A DNA stretch of 23,836 nucleotides from DATBHW01 sp046704085 (GTDB taxonomy: Bacteria > Chloroflexota > Ktedonobacteria > Ktedonobacterales > DATBGS01), in assembly GCA_046704085.1 (NCBI GenBank), contig JBJKSJ010000074.1, positions 1 to 23,836 on the forward strand, read 5' to 3'. A model generated the notes under the pieces. The model had not been told where the DNA came from. It searched no databases and worked only from the letters and a program-made list of their open reading frames with translations. Positions 14,794 through 21,898 of this stretch are shown one piece after another; the first letter of the stretch is position 1, and every line of letters starts with the position of its first letter. The position numbers and the translations under genes are program-made.

Positions 14794-15747
14794 TCAGCGT
14801 TGATCTGGTGAAAAGCTGGGCATTCTGGCAGCATCTGGAGCAGTCCCACGCGCGGAGAGTTGTTGTTGCAGGTAGGCCAGTTTCTCCGGGTTCAGCAGCG
14901 CATAAATCTCTTGAATGCTCCCGGCGCTCAGAGTCAGGCTGATGACCCCGGCCAGGCTGCCCTCGTCCCAGCATAAGATGGCCGGGCTGCCATTGATCTC
15001 GGCCAGGGTAAAGGTCAGAGGGCGCGGAGCTTTGGGCGTCACACTCAGCCAGAAACGCGACACGGCTTGCTGGCCGTAAATCGGCTTGAGGTTCGTCTGC
15101 ACTTTACCGCCACCATCCGACCAGGAGACGGCATCCTGAGCCAGCAGGCTGGTCAATGCCGTCATGTTCCCTGCCTGGCTGGCGGAAAGAAAACTGAGCA
15201 GAAGCTGGCGCTGGCGCTGCGGCTCTGGCTCGAAACGCGCGCGCCTGTCCTCGAGCGCCTGCCTGGCTCGATGCAAAATCTGGCGGCAATTGGCCGGGCT
15301 TTTCTCCAACATTCTGCCGATTTCGCTAAACGGGTAATCAAAGACTTCATGCAGGAGAAACACGGCGCGCTCTGGCGGGCTGAGCGCCTCCAGCAGGCGT
15401 AAAAAAGCCAGCGAAAGCGCTTCCTGGTGTTCCAGGTCTGCCAGAGGAAACCCGCCGCCCTCCGAGGTGAGGATTGGTTCGGGCAGCCAGGTGCCCATAT
15501 ACTGTTCGCGGACGACGCGGGCCGATTGCAAGTAATTCAGCGCCAGACGGGTAATAATCGTGGTCAGATACGCCTTCAAGGAAACGATCTCCGCGCTCGC
15601 GCTCGCCTGATAGCGCAGATATGTCTCCTGCACCAAATCCTCCGCGTCACTCGCGCTGCCCGTCATCCGATAGGCAATGGAAAAGAGCAGCCGGCGATAG
15701 TACTCGAACGCTTCTCCCTGGTTCTCTTTGCGCGTGGATTCGTCCAT
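14794..15747 (-). CDS. ECF41-family RNA polymerase sigma factor with SnoaL-like C-terminal domain
   Basis: An extracytoplasmic-function sigma factor that has, instead of a separate anti-sigma factor, a fused C-terminal domain modulating its activity. Its 317 residues comprise region 2 (about 16-80, with AYRMTGSASDAEDLVQETYLR), the family motif WLPEP (87-91), region 4 (about 110-165, ALSPPERAVFLLHEVFDYPFSEIG) and a SnoaL_2-like domain (about 180-295). The ECF41 hallmark DGGGK is at 211-215 and NPEKL at 286-290; in studied members these are needed for the regulatory role of the tail. The start is ATG 15747, with AAGGAG about 12 nt upstream, rather far. The gene is divergent from an SDR gene carrying a matching promoter, the arrangement usual for ECF41 and its single target. 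Confidence 0.9.
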   Translation of the reverse strand: MDESTRKENQGEAFEYYRRLLFSIAYRMTGSASDAEDLVQETYLRYQASASAEIVSLKAYLTTIITRLALNYLQSARVVREQYMGTWLPEPILTSEGGGFPLADLEHQEALSLAFLRLLEALSPPERAVFLLHEVFDYPFSEIGRMLEKSPANCRQILHRARQALEDRRARFEPEPQRQRQLLLSFLSASQAGNMTALTSLLAQDAVSWSDGGGKVQTNLKPIYGQQAVSRFWLSVTPKAPRPLTFTLAEINGSPAILCWDEGSLAGVISLTLSAGSIQEIYALLNPEKLAYLQQQLSARGTAPDAARMPSFSPDQR

Positions 15748-15809
15748 TGCTCACTTTTTTCTCCTTCTGTCCTATTGTAGGCCCACCTAGATGGAAACAA
15801 CAAGCAGGG

Positions 15810-15837
15810 TGTCACATTCTGCCCATGCTCTTTTGTC
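15810..15837 (+). promoter_or_regulatory. ECF41-type promoter of the SDR gene
   Basis: TGTCACA (15810-15816), 17-bp spacer, TGTC (15834-15837). The known ECF41 target pattern is TGTCACA, about 16 bp, CGTC, so the -35 is exact and the -10 differs by one base. It lies about 60 nt before the SDR start codon and between the sigma gene and its presumed target. Confidence 0.6.
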
Positions 15838-15897
15838 TCCTATATGAGCCTCTGATGAGAGGCATGCACAGTACAGAGCAACAAGAGAGGAAATACC

Positions 15898-16764
15898 ATG
15901 CAACATATTCTGGTGACCGGCGGAGCGGGCCATCTGGGCCGCCTGGTGGTGAAGCGCTTGAGCGCGGCTGACTATCCCGTGCGTGGAATGAGTCGGCGGG
16001 CCAGCCCTGGCGAGGATTGGCCTGGCGCAGAGTGGGCGCAGGCTGATCTGAAGACTGGCGCTGGTCTGGCTGAGGCAGTCGCTGGCATGGACGTGGTGGT
16101 CCATCTTGCCGCTGTGGCGAATTCGATGGTCGATTTTGAAGCCACGCGCCGCCTGCTGGATGCGGCCCGCGAGGCAGGTGTCTCGCATGTGGTCTTCATT
16201 TCGATTGTGGGCATTGATCGGGTCCCCTGGGCTGGCGGCAAAGCCAAGCTCGCCAGCGAAGACCTCATTCAGCAGAGTGGCCTGCCCTGGTCCATCCTCA
16301 GGGCGACCCAGTTTGATTACGGCATCGACTTCTTGCTGCGCTTTCTGACCAGGCTCCCCCTGGTGGCGCTGCTCCCGACCAACTTTCCGCTGCAACCCGT
16401 TGACGAGGAGGAAGTAGCCCAACGTCTGGTGGAGATCGTTCAGGCTGGCCCATCCGGTCGTCTGCCGGATATGGGCGGTCCGCAGGTCTACACCACTGGA
16501 GAACTGGCGCGCATCTGGTTCAAGCAGCGTGGGGTACACCGTGCCATCATCCCGCTCTGGCTGCCGGGCAAAATGGCTCACGCCTTGCGCCAGGGAGGCA
16601 ACACCTGCCCAGAACAGGCCACCGGCACGGTCAGTTGGGAGACCTGGCTCCAGCAACACGATAGCCAGCGCCTGGCTGGGAAGTCGCGGGGTGGCAACGC
16701 AGACCAGTCTGCCGGACGCGAGAACGGACGCGCGAAGATGGGGGTGGGAACAGAGAACCCATAG
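15898..16764 (+). CDS. NAD(P)-binding atypical SDR / NmrA-like oxidoreductase
   Basis: A 288-residue Rossmann-fold protein of the atypical short-chain dehydrogenase (NmrA/YwnB-like) group. The dinucleotide motif TGGAGHLG is at 7-14, and VVVHLAAVAN (about 70-79) and HVVFISIVGID (about 98-108) follow. The classical YxxxK catalytic pair is absent; PWSILRATQFDYGIDFLL is typical of NmrA relatives, which may reduce small substrates or bind the cofactor as a sensor. After GTVSWETWLQQH, where relatives usually end, there is a basic low-complexity tail of about 35 residues. ATG 15898 has GAGG 7 nt upstream. It is probably the target gene of the adjacent ECF41 sigma factor, which often controls oxidoreductases, epimerases or carboxymuconolactone decarboxylases. 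Confidence 0.87.
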   Translation: MQHILVTGGAGHLGRLVVKRLSAADYPVRGMSRRASPGEDWPGAEWAQADLKTGAGLAEAVAGMDVVVHLAAVANSMVDFEATRRLLDAAREAGVSHVVFISIVGIDRVPWAGGKAKLASEDLIQQSGLPWSILRATQFDYGIDFLLRFLTRLPLVALLPTNFPLQPVDEEEVAQRLVEIVQAGPSGRLPDMGGPQVYTTGELARIWFKQRGVHRAIIPLWLPGKMAHALRQGGNTCPEQATGTVSWETWLQQHDSQRLAGKSRGGNADQSAGRENGRAKMGVGTENP

Positions 16765-16798
16765 TGCTGCTTCAGCCAAATTTGCTGCCCGTCTCGAA

Positions 16799-16827
16799 TT
16801 GTGCAAAGTGCTGGCAGATGCTATCAT
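16799..16827 (+). promoter_or_regulatory. Weak candidate promoter of the E3 gene
   Basis: TATCAT (16822-16827, 5 of 6 matches) is preceded at 17 bp by TTGTGC (16799-16804, 3 of 6). It is in the 181-nt spacer before the dihydrolipoamide dehydrogenase gene. E3 would need its own promoter, or readthrough from the SDR gene, because the sigma/SDR pair separates it from E1 and E2. Confidence 0.3.
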
Positions 16828-16945
16828 GACGGCAGGCATTCAAGATCATCTTTCGGCGAAACGGCTCTGGCTGCCGAGCAGTTGATCTATACCAGGCACG
16901 AAAGCTTGTCTGATAGCGCGTAGGTCATAAGAGGGGCTTGCAACG

Positions 16946-18391
16946 ATGGTTGTCGGCGATGTTGCCACTGCGGTGGATGTCTTGATATTGGGCGCTGGCC
17001 CGGCAGGCTACGTCGGGGCCATTCGCGCCGCGCAGTTGGGGCGGCGCGTCACGCTCGTGGACCCAGGCCCGCCAGGCGGCGTCTGCCTGCATCGCGGCTG
17101 CATCCCCCTCAAGGCGCTGCTGGCCGCCTCGGAACGCTACTATCAAACGCGCAGCGGCCTGGAGGAGATGGGCATCAGCGCCGGGCAGGTCGCCTTCGAT
17201 TGGGTCAAGATGAACGCCTGGAAGCAAGGCATCGTTGATAAGCTGAGCGAGGGCGTGGCGCGCCTGCTGGCGGGACACAAGGTCGAGAGCGTGCGTGGCC
17301 GGGGCTGGTTCATCAATGCCCAGGAGGTGCGCGTCGAGGGCGAATATGGCTCGCACCGCTTCATCTTCGAGCGGTGTCTCCTCGCCACTGGCGGCATGCG
17401 GCGGTTTACCCTCGCGCTCCCCTTCGACGGCGTAAACATACTCTCGCCAGAGCAGGCGCTCGCGCTTGAGGCGTTTCCGGCGGCGCTCACCATTATTGGC
17501 AACGACTATATCGCCCTGGAGCTTGCCACCCTCTTTGCCCGCCTGGGCAGCGCCGTCACCCTCCTGCTGCCAGGCGCAGGCGAAGCTTTGCTGGATGGCG
17601 TGGACCCGGCGGCGCTGCGGCTCGTGCAGGCCGGGCTGCGGGCGCTGGGCGTCCAGATCATCGCCAACGCCCACCCCGTTGGCCCACGCGAGGACGCGCT
17701 GGTCTATACCATTGGAGAGAAGACGGACGAACAGGTCGCGCCACTCCCTGCCGTCGTCTCAGTGGGCGTCGAGCCACACAGCTTTGATATGCTGCACACG
17801 GACGCCGCTGGCGTGCAGATCGGGCCTGATGGCAGCCCGGTCATGGACACTTCCGGGCGCACCACACACGAGCATGTCTATGCCGCTGGCGACTGCCGGG
17901 GCGGTCCGATGCTGGCCTCCGTCGCCATCAAACAGGCCAAAGTGGCGGCAGAGGCCATGACTGGCGCGCGGGTACAATACGCGCCGCTGGTCACGCCGCT
18001 GGTGGCCCTGACCGCGCCAGAGATCGCCAGCGTTGGCCTTTCGTCGCAGGCCGCGCAAGAGGCGGGCTATCGCGTCCTGACTGGCCGCTTCCCGCTGGCT
18101 GCCAATGGACGGGCGCTCACCCTGGGCGCGAACGCGGGCCTGGCGCTCGTCACCGCCGACGCCGAAAACGAGGCGCTGCTGGGCGTCACGCTGGTGGGGC
18201 CGCGCGCCGCCGATCTGATCGGTCAGGCCGCGCTCGCCATCGAGATGGGCGCGACACTCACCGACCTCACCGAAATCCTCTATGCCCACCCTACCCTCGG
18301 CGAGATGCTGCTGGAGGGAGCCGAGGCGGCGCTGGGCCGCGCCATTCACGTGCTGGCCCCAGCGAGCACGCGGGCAAAAGCAGGTATGTAA
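16946..18391 (+). CDS. lpdA: Dihydrolipoamide dehydrogenase (E3) with degenerate NAD-binding motif
   Basis: A 481-residue flavoprotein disulfide reductase that normally reoxidises the E2 lipoyl arm and passes electrons to NAD+. The FAD motif GAGPAG is at 16-21, the redox disulfide at Cys47/Cys52 (CLHRGC), and the second FAD motif in YAAGDCRGG. The C-terminal dimer-interface dyad His448/Glu453 (HPTLGE) is intact. The NAD-binding motif is altered. Where relatives have GGGYIGxE this protein has GNDYIALE (184-191), and the acidic residue that normally ends the next strand (VTxxE) is replaced by LLLPG (205-209). The stretch normally reading VGRRPN is VGVEPH. Pyridine-nucleotide binding may be weak or use another acceptor. 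ATG 16946 has GAGGGG about 10 nt upstream. Placement near E1-E2 supports an E3 role. Confidence 0.88.
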   Translation: MVVGDVATAVDVLILGAGPAGYVGAIRAAQLGRRVTLVDPGPPGGVCLHRGCIPLKALLAASERYYQTRSGLEEMGISAGQVAFDWVKMNAWKQGIVDKLSEGVARLLAGHKVESVRGRGWFINAQEVRVEGEYGSHRFIFERCLLATGGMRRFTLALPFDGVNILSPEQALALEAFPAALTIIGNDYIALELATLFARLGSAVTLLLPGAGEALLDGVDPAALRLVQAGLRALGVQIIANAHPVGPREDALVYTIGEKTDEQVAPLPAVVSVGVEPHSFDMLHTDAAGVQIGPDGSPVMDTSGRTTHEHVYAAGDCRGGPMLASVAIKQAKVAAEAMTGARVQYAPLVTPLVALTAPEIASVGLSSQAAQEAGYRVLTGRFPLAANGRALTLGANAGLALVTADAENEALLGVTLVGPRAADLIGQAALAIEMGATLTDLTEILYAHPTLGEMLLEGAEAALGRAIHVLAPASTRAKAGM

Positions 18392-18525
18392 GAGCATGCG
18401 GCCAGGTTTCAGCAGATTGCGCAAAACTTCCATCACATCGTGCGAGTGGCACTTCATCCATAGGTGGAATACTTCCCTGGAGTGAACATGTCTGGCCTTG
18501 ATGTTATAGACAAGGAGGACAAGCA

Positions 18526-19533
18526 ATGAGCATCCTGCGGATAGCACTGTTGCAGATGGCGTCACATGACGCAAACCAGGCGGCGAATCTGGCGAAAGGC
18601 GAGGCATTCTGCCGCCAGGCGCGCCAGATGGGGGCAGACATCGCCCTCTTCCCTGAGATGTGGAATATCGGCTACACCGGCTACTACGCGGAGGAGGATG
18701 ACGCGACAAGCAACATCTGGCGCGCGCCGGGGCGATGGGCCGAGGGCGAAGAGAACCGTTTCGAGGCGCTGCGCGAGGCGCGCGAACGCTGGCAGGCGCA
18801 GGCCATCAGCCGGGACAGCGCCTATGTCACGCACTTTCGGCGGCTGGCGCGGGAATTGGAGATGGCAATCGCCCTCACTTACCTGGAAGAGTGGCCGGGC
18901 GCGCCTGCGGCTCGCGCGCCCGCGCCCCGCAATTCAGTGTCGCTGATTGACCGTCATAGCGAACTGGCGCTGACCTACGCGAAGGTCCATACCTGCGACT
19001 TCGACGTGATGGAAGCGGCGCTGACACCAGGAGACGATTTCTACGTGGCCGCGTTGGATACCGCGCAGGGGCCGGTGCAGGTTGGCGCGATGATCTGCTA
19101 TGACCGCGAGTTTCCCGAAAGCGCGCGCATTCTGATGCTCAAGGGCGCCGAGATCATCCTCGTTCCCAACGCCTGCGAGATGGAGCGGCATCGCATTGGG
19201 CAATTCCAGGTGCGCGCTACCGAGAACATGGTCGGCGTCGCGCTGGCGAACTACGCCGCCCCGCAGCAGAACGGGCACTCCATCGCCTTCGACCCCATCG
19301 CCTTCGATCAGCACGGCTCGCGCGATACGCTGGTAATCGAAGCGGGCGAGGCCGAGGGCGTCTATCTGGCCCCGTTCGATCTGGAGGCTATCCGCGACTA
19401 TCGCAGCCGCGAAGCCTGGGGCAATGCCTTCCGCCGCCCGCACCGCTACGCCGCCCTGACCTCGCTCGACGTGCAGCCGCCCTTCGTGCGCGTCAACGAG
19501 CGCGGCGAACCTTATCCGAGAGAGCGGCGCTGA
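18526..19533 (+). CDS. Carbon-nitrogen hydrolase (nitrilase superfamily amidase)
   Basis: A 335-residue cytoplasmic amidase/nitrilase-fold enzyme that hydrolyses a non-peptide C-N bond. The catalytic triad is Glu44 (FPEMW), Lys153 (YAKVHTCDF) and Cys191 (MICYDREFPES). ATG 18526 has AAGGAGG 7 nt upstream, one of the best ribosome sites here. Compared with short members such as N-carbamoylputrescine amidase it has a charged insertion at about 52-100 (EEDDATSNIW, then an Arg/Glu-rich helix) and a C-terminal extension after YRSREAWGNAFRRPHRY. The substrate is not predictable. It follows E3 by 134 nt and precedes a membrane protein, so it may form a loose operon with them. Confidence 0.9.
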   Translation: MSILRIALLQMASHDANQAANLAKGEAFCRQARQMGADIALFPEMWNIGYTGYYAEEDDATSNIWRAPGRWAEGEENRFEALREARERWQAQAISRDSAYVTHFRRLARELEMAIALTYLEEWPGAPAARAPAPRNSVSLIDRHSELALTYAKVHTCDFDVMEAALTPGDDFYVAALDTAQGPVQVGAMICYDREFPESARILMLKGAEIILVPNACEMERHRIGQFQVRATENMVGVALANYAAPQQNGHSIAFDPIAFDQHGSRDTLVIEAGEAEGVYLAPFDLEAIRDYRSREAWGNAFRRPHRYAALTSLDVQPPFVRVNERGEPYPRERR

Positions 19534-19600
19534 GGCGCAGCGTATCCTCACTTGACCGCCGTTCTTCCAGGCGGCCAATCGTTCGTAGGAGGTTCATCCT

Positions 19601-20170
19601 ATGGCCGCGCCCGTAGAGCAACCCACGCGACTGAAACAGGCAACCCATCGCCCGCGCTGGCTCTCCATCCTGGCGGGCTTCTCGCTGCTGCTAGGCATCG
19701 TCACCACCATCCCGCAGTTCTATTACGTCCTCTTCGCGCTGCACCTCGTCACCATCGGCCCCAACAGCAACCTGCTCGGCCAGGTCTGGTATGCCTATAT
19801 CCTCAACGGCGACAACAGCTACCAGAAGGTTGACCCTGGCATCCTGGCAGGCGCAGTGGAAGATGCCTTTCTGCTCGGCCCGCTCTACATCGCCACTGGC
19901 GTGGGCCTCTGGCTGCGAAAATCCTGGGTGGTTCCCGTCGGGCTGATGACCGGCGCGATGATCTTCTATGCCATCGTCGGCTTCTTCCTGGGCGACATCT
20001 TCGCCGGGCTGCCCAGCGTCACCAACAGCGTCTCCTACTGGGCCTCCAACCTGCCTTATCTGCTCTATCCCCTCTGGCTGATTCCGGTCCTGCTCTTTCG
20101 GCGCTCGCTCTTTGCACGGCAGGAGCAGGACGCCCGCCACACCGATGTACCAAGAGGTTCGGCTCAGTAG
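19601..20170 (+). CDS. Four-helix membrane protein of unknown function
   Basis: A 189-residue protein I do not recognise. Hydrophobic segments are at about 21-50, 83-104, 109-130 and 148-167. Between the first two is an outer loop of about 30 residues with WYAYILNGDNSYQKVDPG. The N-terminus is short and basic and the C-terminus is charged (RRSLFARQEQDARHTD), so both ends are probably cytoplasmic. The pattern resembles emopamil-binding/EXPERA-like four-helix proteins in size only; I see no diagnostic residues. ATG 19601 has AGGAGG 8 nt upstream. It lies 67 nt after the hydrolase gene and converges on the second sigma factor gene with a gap of 38 nt. Confidence 0.75.
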   Translation: MAAPVEQPTRLKQATHRPRWLSILAGFSLLLGIVTTIPQFYYVLFALHLVTIGPNSNLLGQVWYAYILNGDNSYQKVDPGILAGAVEDAFLLGPLYIATGVGLWLRKSWVVPVGLMTGAMIFYAIVGFFLGDIFAGLPSVTNSVSYWASNLPYLLYPLWLIPVLLFRRSLFARQEQDARHTDVPRGSAQ

Positions 20171-20208
20171 CAGAAAGCTTTCGGGTGCTTCTCAATTGGT
20201 TTGGCTCG

Positions 20209-21084
20209 TCAGTTGTCTAGAACCGAAAGGCGCAACTGGTGGAGGTGTGCGGGGTCGGCGACTGCGTCGATTCCGACGATCTTGCCGCGTCTGATCGTGA
20301 GACCCAGGACGAGGAACAGCCGTCCACGCCGGGCCACGACGAGTCCCACCGCTCCATTCACGAGCGCCGGTTGTGCGCCCCTGGCACGTCCCGCGAACTG
20401 CTTAGCCACAGCCAGCGCCCCACTGACCTCCCCTGGCGCGCCTCCAGATACGGCGGTGCGGTCGGCGCGGAACACAATGTCTGGGTCGAGTACCGCGAGC
20501 AGCGCGTCGAAGTCCCCGTTGCGCGAGGCCGCCAGGAAGGCATCGACCACTGCGCGCTGGGAGGTGAGATTGGGATCCTTCACCGTTGTCGCTCCCCGCA
20601 CCCGGCGGCGGGCGCGACTCGCAAGCTGCCTGGCTGCGGTCGGGGCGCGATCCACGATGGGAGCAATCTCGTCGAAGGGCACGTCAAAGAGGTCGTGCAG
20701 CACAAACGCGAGACGCTCGGCGGGCGCCAGCGTGTCGAGAACCACGAGCAGCGCCAGCCCCACCGAGTCGGCCAGAAGCGCTTCCTGCTCGGGGTCGGTC
20801 CCATCCTGGCGACTCATGATCAGCTCAGGATCGTGCGTTTCCATCGGCTCCTCGCGCCGCGACTTGCGCGCGCGCAGCAGGTCCAGGCACACCCGCGCGA
20901 CGACTGTGGTCAGCCATCCGCCCAGGTTCTCCACATTGCTCGTGTCGGAGCGGCTGAGGTGCAGCCAGGACTCTTGTACCGCGTCGTCTGCCTCGATCAG
21001 CGAGCCGAGCATGCGGTAGGCCACCGCCCGCAGGTGAGGACGCTCGGCCTCGAATTGTTCCGCCAGCCAGTTATGTTCTTCCAT
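20209..21084 (-). CDS. ECF sigma factor, SigJ/ECF41-like, with SnoaL-like C-terminal domain
   Basis: A 291-residue sigma factor of the same general build as the one at 14794-15747 but not a close copy. Region 2 is about residues 8-75 (FEAERPHLRAVAYRMLGS, DDAVQESWLHL), region 4 about 105-165 (LAPAERLAFVLHDLFDVPFDEIAPIV), and the SnoaL-like domain about 175-285 (VDAFLAASRNGDFDALLAVLDPDIVFRAD). It lacks the DGGGK and NPEKL motifs; the end reads IDAVADPAHLHQL, which is usual for the SigJ-like branch. It is divergent from a carboxymuconolactone decarboxylase-like gene, a frequent partner of this branch. An ECF41-type promoter (21193-21219) sits in front of it, so autoregulation is possible. The residue preference (Asp, Arg, Ala rich) resembles actinobacterial homologues; transfer is conceivable but untested. 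Confidence 0.9.
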   Translation of the reverse strand: MEEHNWLAEQFEAERPHLRAVAYRMLGSLIEADDAVQESWLHLSRSDTSNVENLGGWLTTVVARVCLDLLRARKSRREEPMETHDPELIMSRQDGTDPEQEALLADSVGLALLVVLDTLAPAERLAFVLHDLFDVPFDEIAPIVDRAPTAARQLASRARRRVRGATTVKDPNLTSQRAVVDAFLAASRNGDFDALLAVLDPDIVFRADRTAVSGGAPGEVSGALAVAKQFAGRARGAQPALVNGAVGLVVARRGRLFLVLGLTIRRGKIVGIDAVADPAHLHQLRLSVLDN

Positions 21085-21157
21085 TGATAAATTCCTTCAG
21101 TCTTTGCCTACTCAGCAAAGTCACTGAACAAATGATGCAGATGAAGCGCCGTTCATC

Positions 21158-21184
21158 GGTCACATTCCTTCGTCGCGTTCCGTC
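21158..21184 (+). promoter_or_regulatory. ECF41-type promoter reading toward the decarboxylase gene
   Basis: GGTCACA (21158-21164), 16-bp spacer, CGTC (21181-21184). It differs by one base from the known ECF41 pattern TGTCACA, about 16 bp, CGTC. Transcription would start near 21190 and leave a leader of about 165 nt before ATG 21355. Confidence 0.5.
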
Positions 21185-21192
21185 AGTGTAGT

Positions 21193-21219
21193 GACGAGGG
21201 AAACCTACCCGATGTGACA
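21193..21219 (-). promoter_or_regulatory. ECF41-type promoter reading toward the second sigma gene
   Basis: On the minus strand an exact TGTCACA (21219-21213) is followed after 16 bp by an exact CGTC (21196-21193). Transcription would start near 21187, about 100 nt before the sigma factor start codon. It mirrors the plus-strand promoter, with only 8 bp between the two CGTC elements. Confidence 0.6.
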
Positions 21220-21354
21220 GGAAGACGGAACTCCCATTGAAGCGCCGAATGGGCGACTCGGTCAAGATCAAACCTATTGGTAAGAAAGTTGTGATGGCTT
21301 TGCCTGGATGTGAGGGTATCCAGGTGAAGTTCCGACATCAAAAGGAGATGTCTT

Positions 21355-21813
21355 ATGGAACCACGAATGAGCAACCCAGCAGCGATCCTTCCTGACGCCA
21401 CAAAGGGCATACAAGCCCTGCTCATCGCCGCGAGAAAGGGCGGCGTGCCGCAGGCTGTGCTTGAGCTTGTCCACCTGCGCGCGAGCTAGATCAATGGCTG
21501 TAGCTTCTGCGTGGACTCAGGCGCACGCAGCGCCAAGAAGGCAGGCGAAACAGATGAGCGACTCTTCGCTGTAGCGGCCTGGCGGGAGGCGCCCTACTTC
21601 ACCGACGCCGAACGCGCTGCCCTCGCGCTTACCGAGGCCGTCACCCGGCTTGCTGACCGGGCCGACCCGGTTCCCGACGAGATCTGGGACGAGGTCGCCC
21701 GGCACTACGACGAGCAGGGACTCGCGGCATTGCTCTTGATGATCGCCACAACCAACCTCTTCAATCGCCTCAATGCCCCCACCAGGCAGGTGGCTGGCAG
21801 GCAGAGTTGGTAG
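21355..21813 (+). pseudogene. Carboxymuconolactone decarboxylase/AhpD-like protein, interrupted by in-frame TAG
   Basis: A 152-codon frame from ATG 21355 (AAGGAG 7 nt upstream) to the stop at 21811-21813, with a TAG at 21487-21489 (codon 45). Relatives have Gln there, in a segment reading RASQINGC; one C-to-T change (CAG to TAG) explains it. The same frame continues intact: the CxxC redox pair is Cys49/Cys52 (CSFC), then KKAGETDERLFAVAAWREAPYFTDAERAAL (67-96 region) and NRLNAPTRQVAG near the end. The His often found four residues after the second Cys is Gly56. The 44-residue N-terminal fragment would be inactive. A GTG at 21511 could start the last 100 residues but lacks the CxxC. The gene is the expected partner of the divergent sigma factor. 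A sequencing error remains possible. Confidence 0.82.
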
Positions 21814-21837
21814 CTCCCGATCCGAGATTCTCAAGCT

Positions 21838-21860
21838 CCAGGGGTGTTATCCACCCCTGG
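21838..21860 (+). promoter_or_regulatory. Perfect inverted repeat just upstream of the marR promoter
   Basis: CCAGGGGTG (21838-21846), 5-nt loop, CACCCCTGG (21852-21860): 9-bp perfect arms. It begins 25 nt after the decarboxylase stop and ends 3 nt before the marR -35 box. No U-tract follows, so it is a poor terminator. It may stop upstream transcription inefficiently or be a protein-binding site. Confidence 0.5.
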
Positions 21861-21863
21861 GGC

Positions 21864-21892
21864 TTGACAAGCCCGAATTCCGTGTATATACT
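21864..21892 (+). promoter_or_regulatory. Strong sigma-A promoter of the marR-MFS operon
   Basis: Perfect TTGACA (21864-21869), 17-bp spacer, TATACT (21887-21892, 5 of 6). The expected start of transcription is 21898-21900, on the ATG at 21899, and no Shine-Dalgarno sequence lies upstream. The -10 region GTGTATATAC resembles the palindrome at 22387-22402 and may be an operator for the encoded MarR protein. Confidence 0.72.
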
Positions 21893-21898
21893 CTAAAT

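Noticed and set aside
15787..16839. A 350-codon open frame opposite the SDR gene
   Set aside because: It covers the ECF41-like promoter and the whole SDR gene in antisense and shows no protein family features.
20201..21087. Two long plus-strand frames opposite the second sigma factor
   Set aside because: Arg/Ser-rich shadow translations of a GC-rich gene; the minus strand encodes a complete sigma factor.
21487..21489. TAG as a pyrrolysine codon
   Set aside because: The position is Gln in relatives, the family is not a known pyrrolysine user, and no pyl gene is in the window. A nonsense mutation or read error is simpler.
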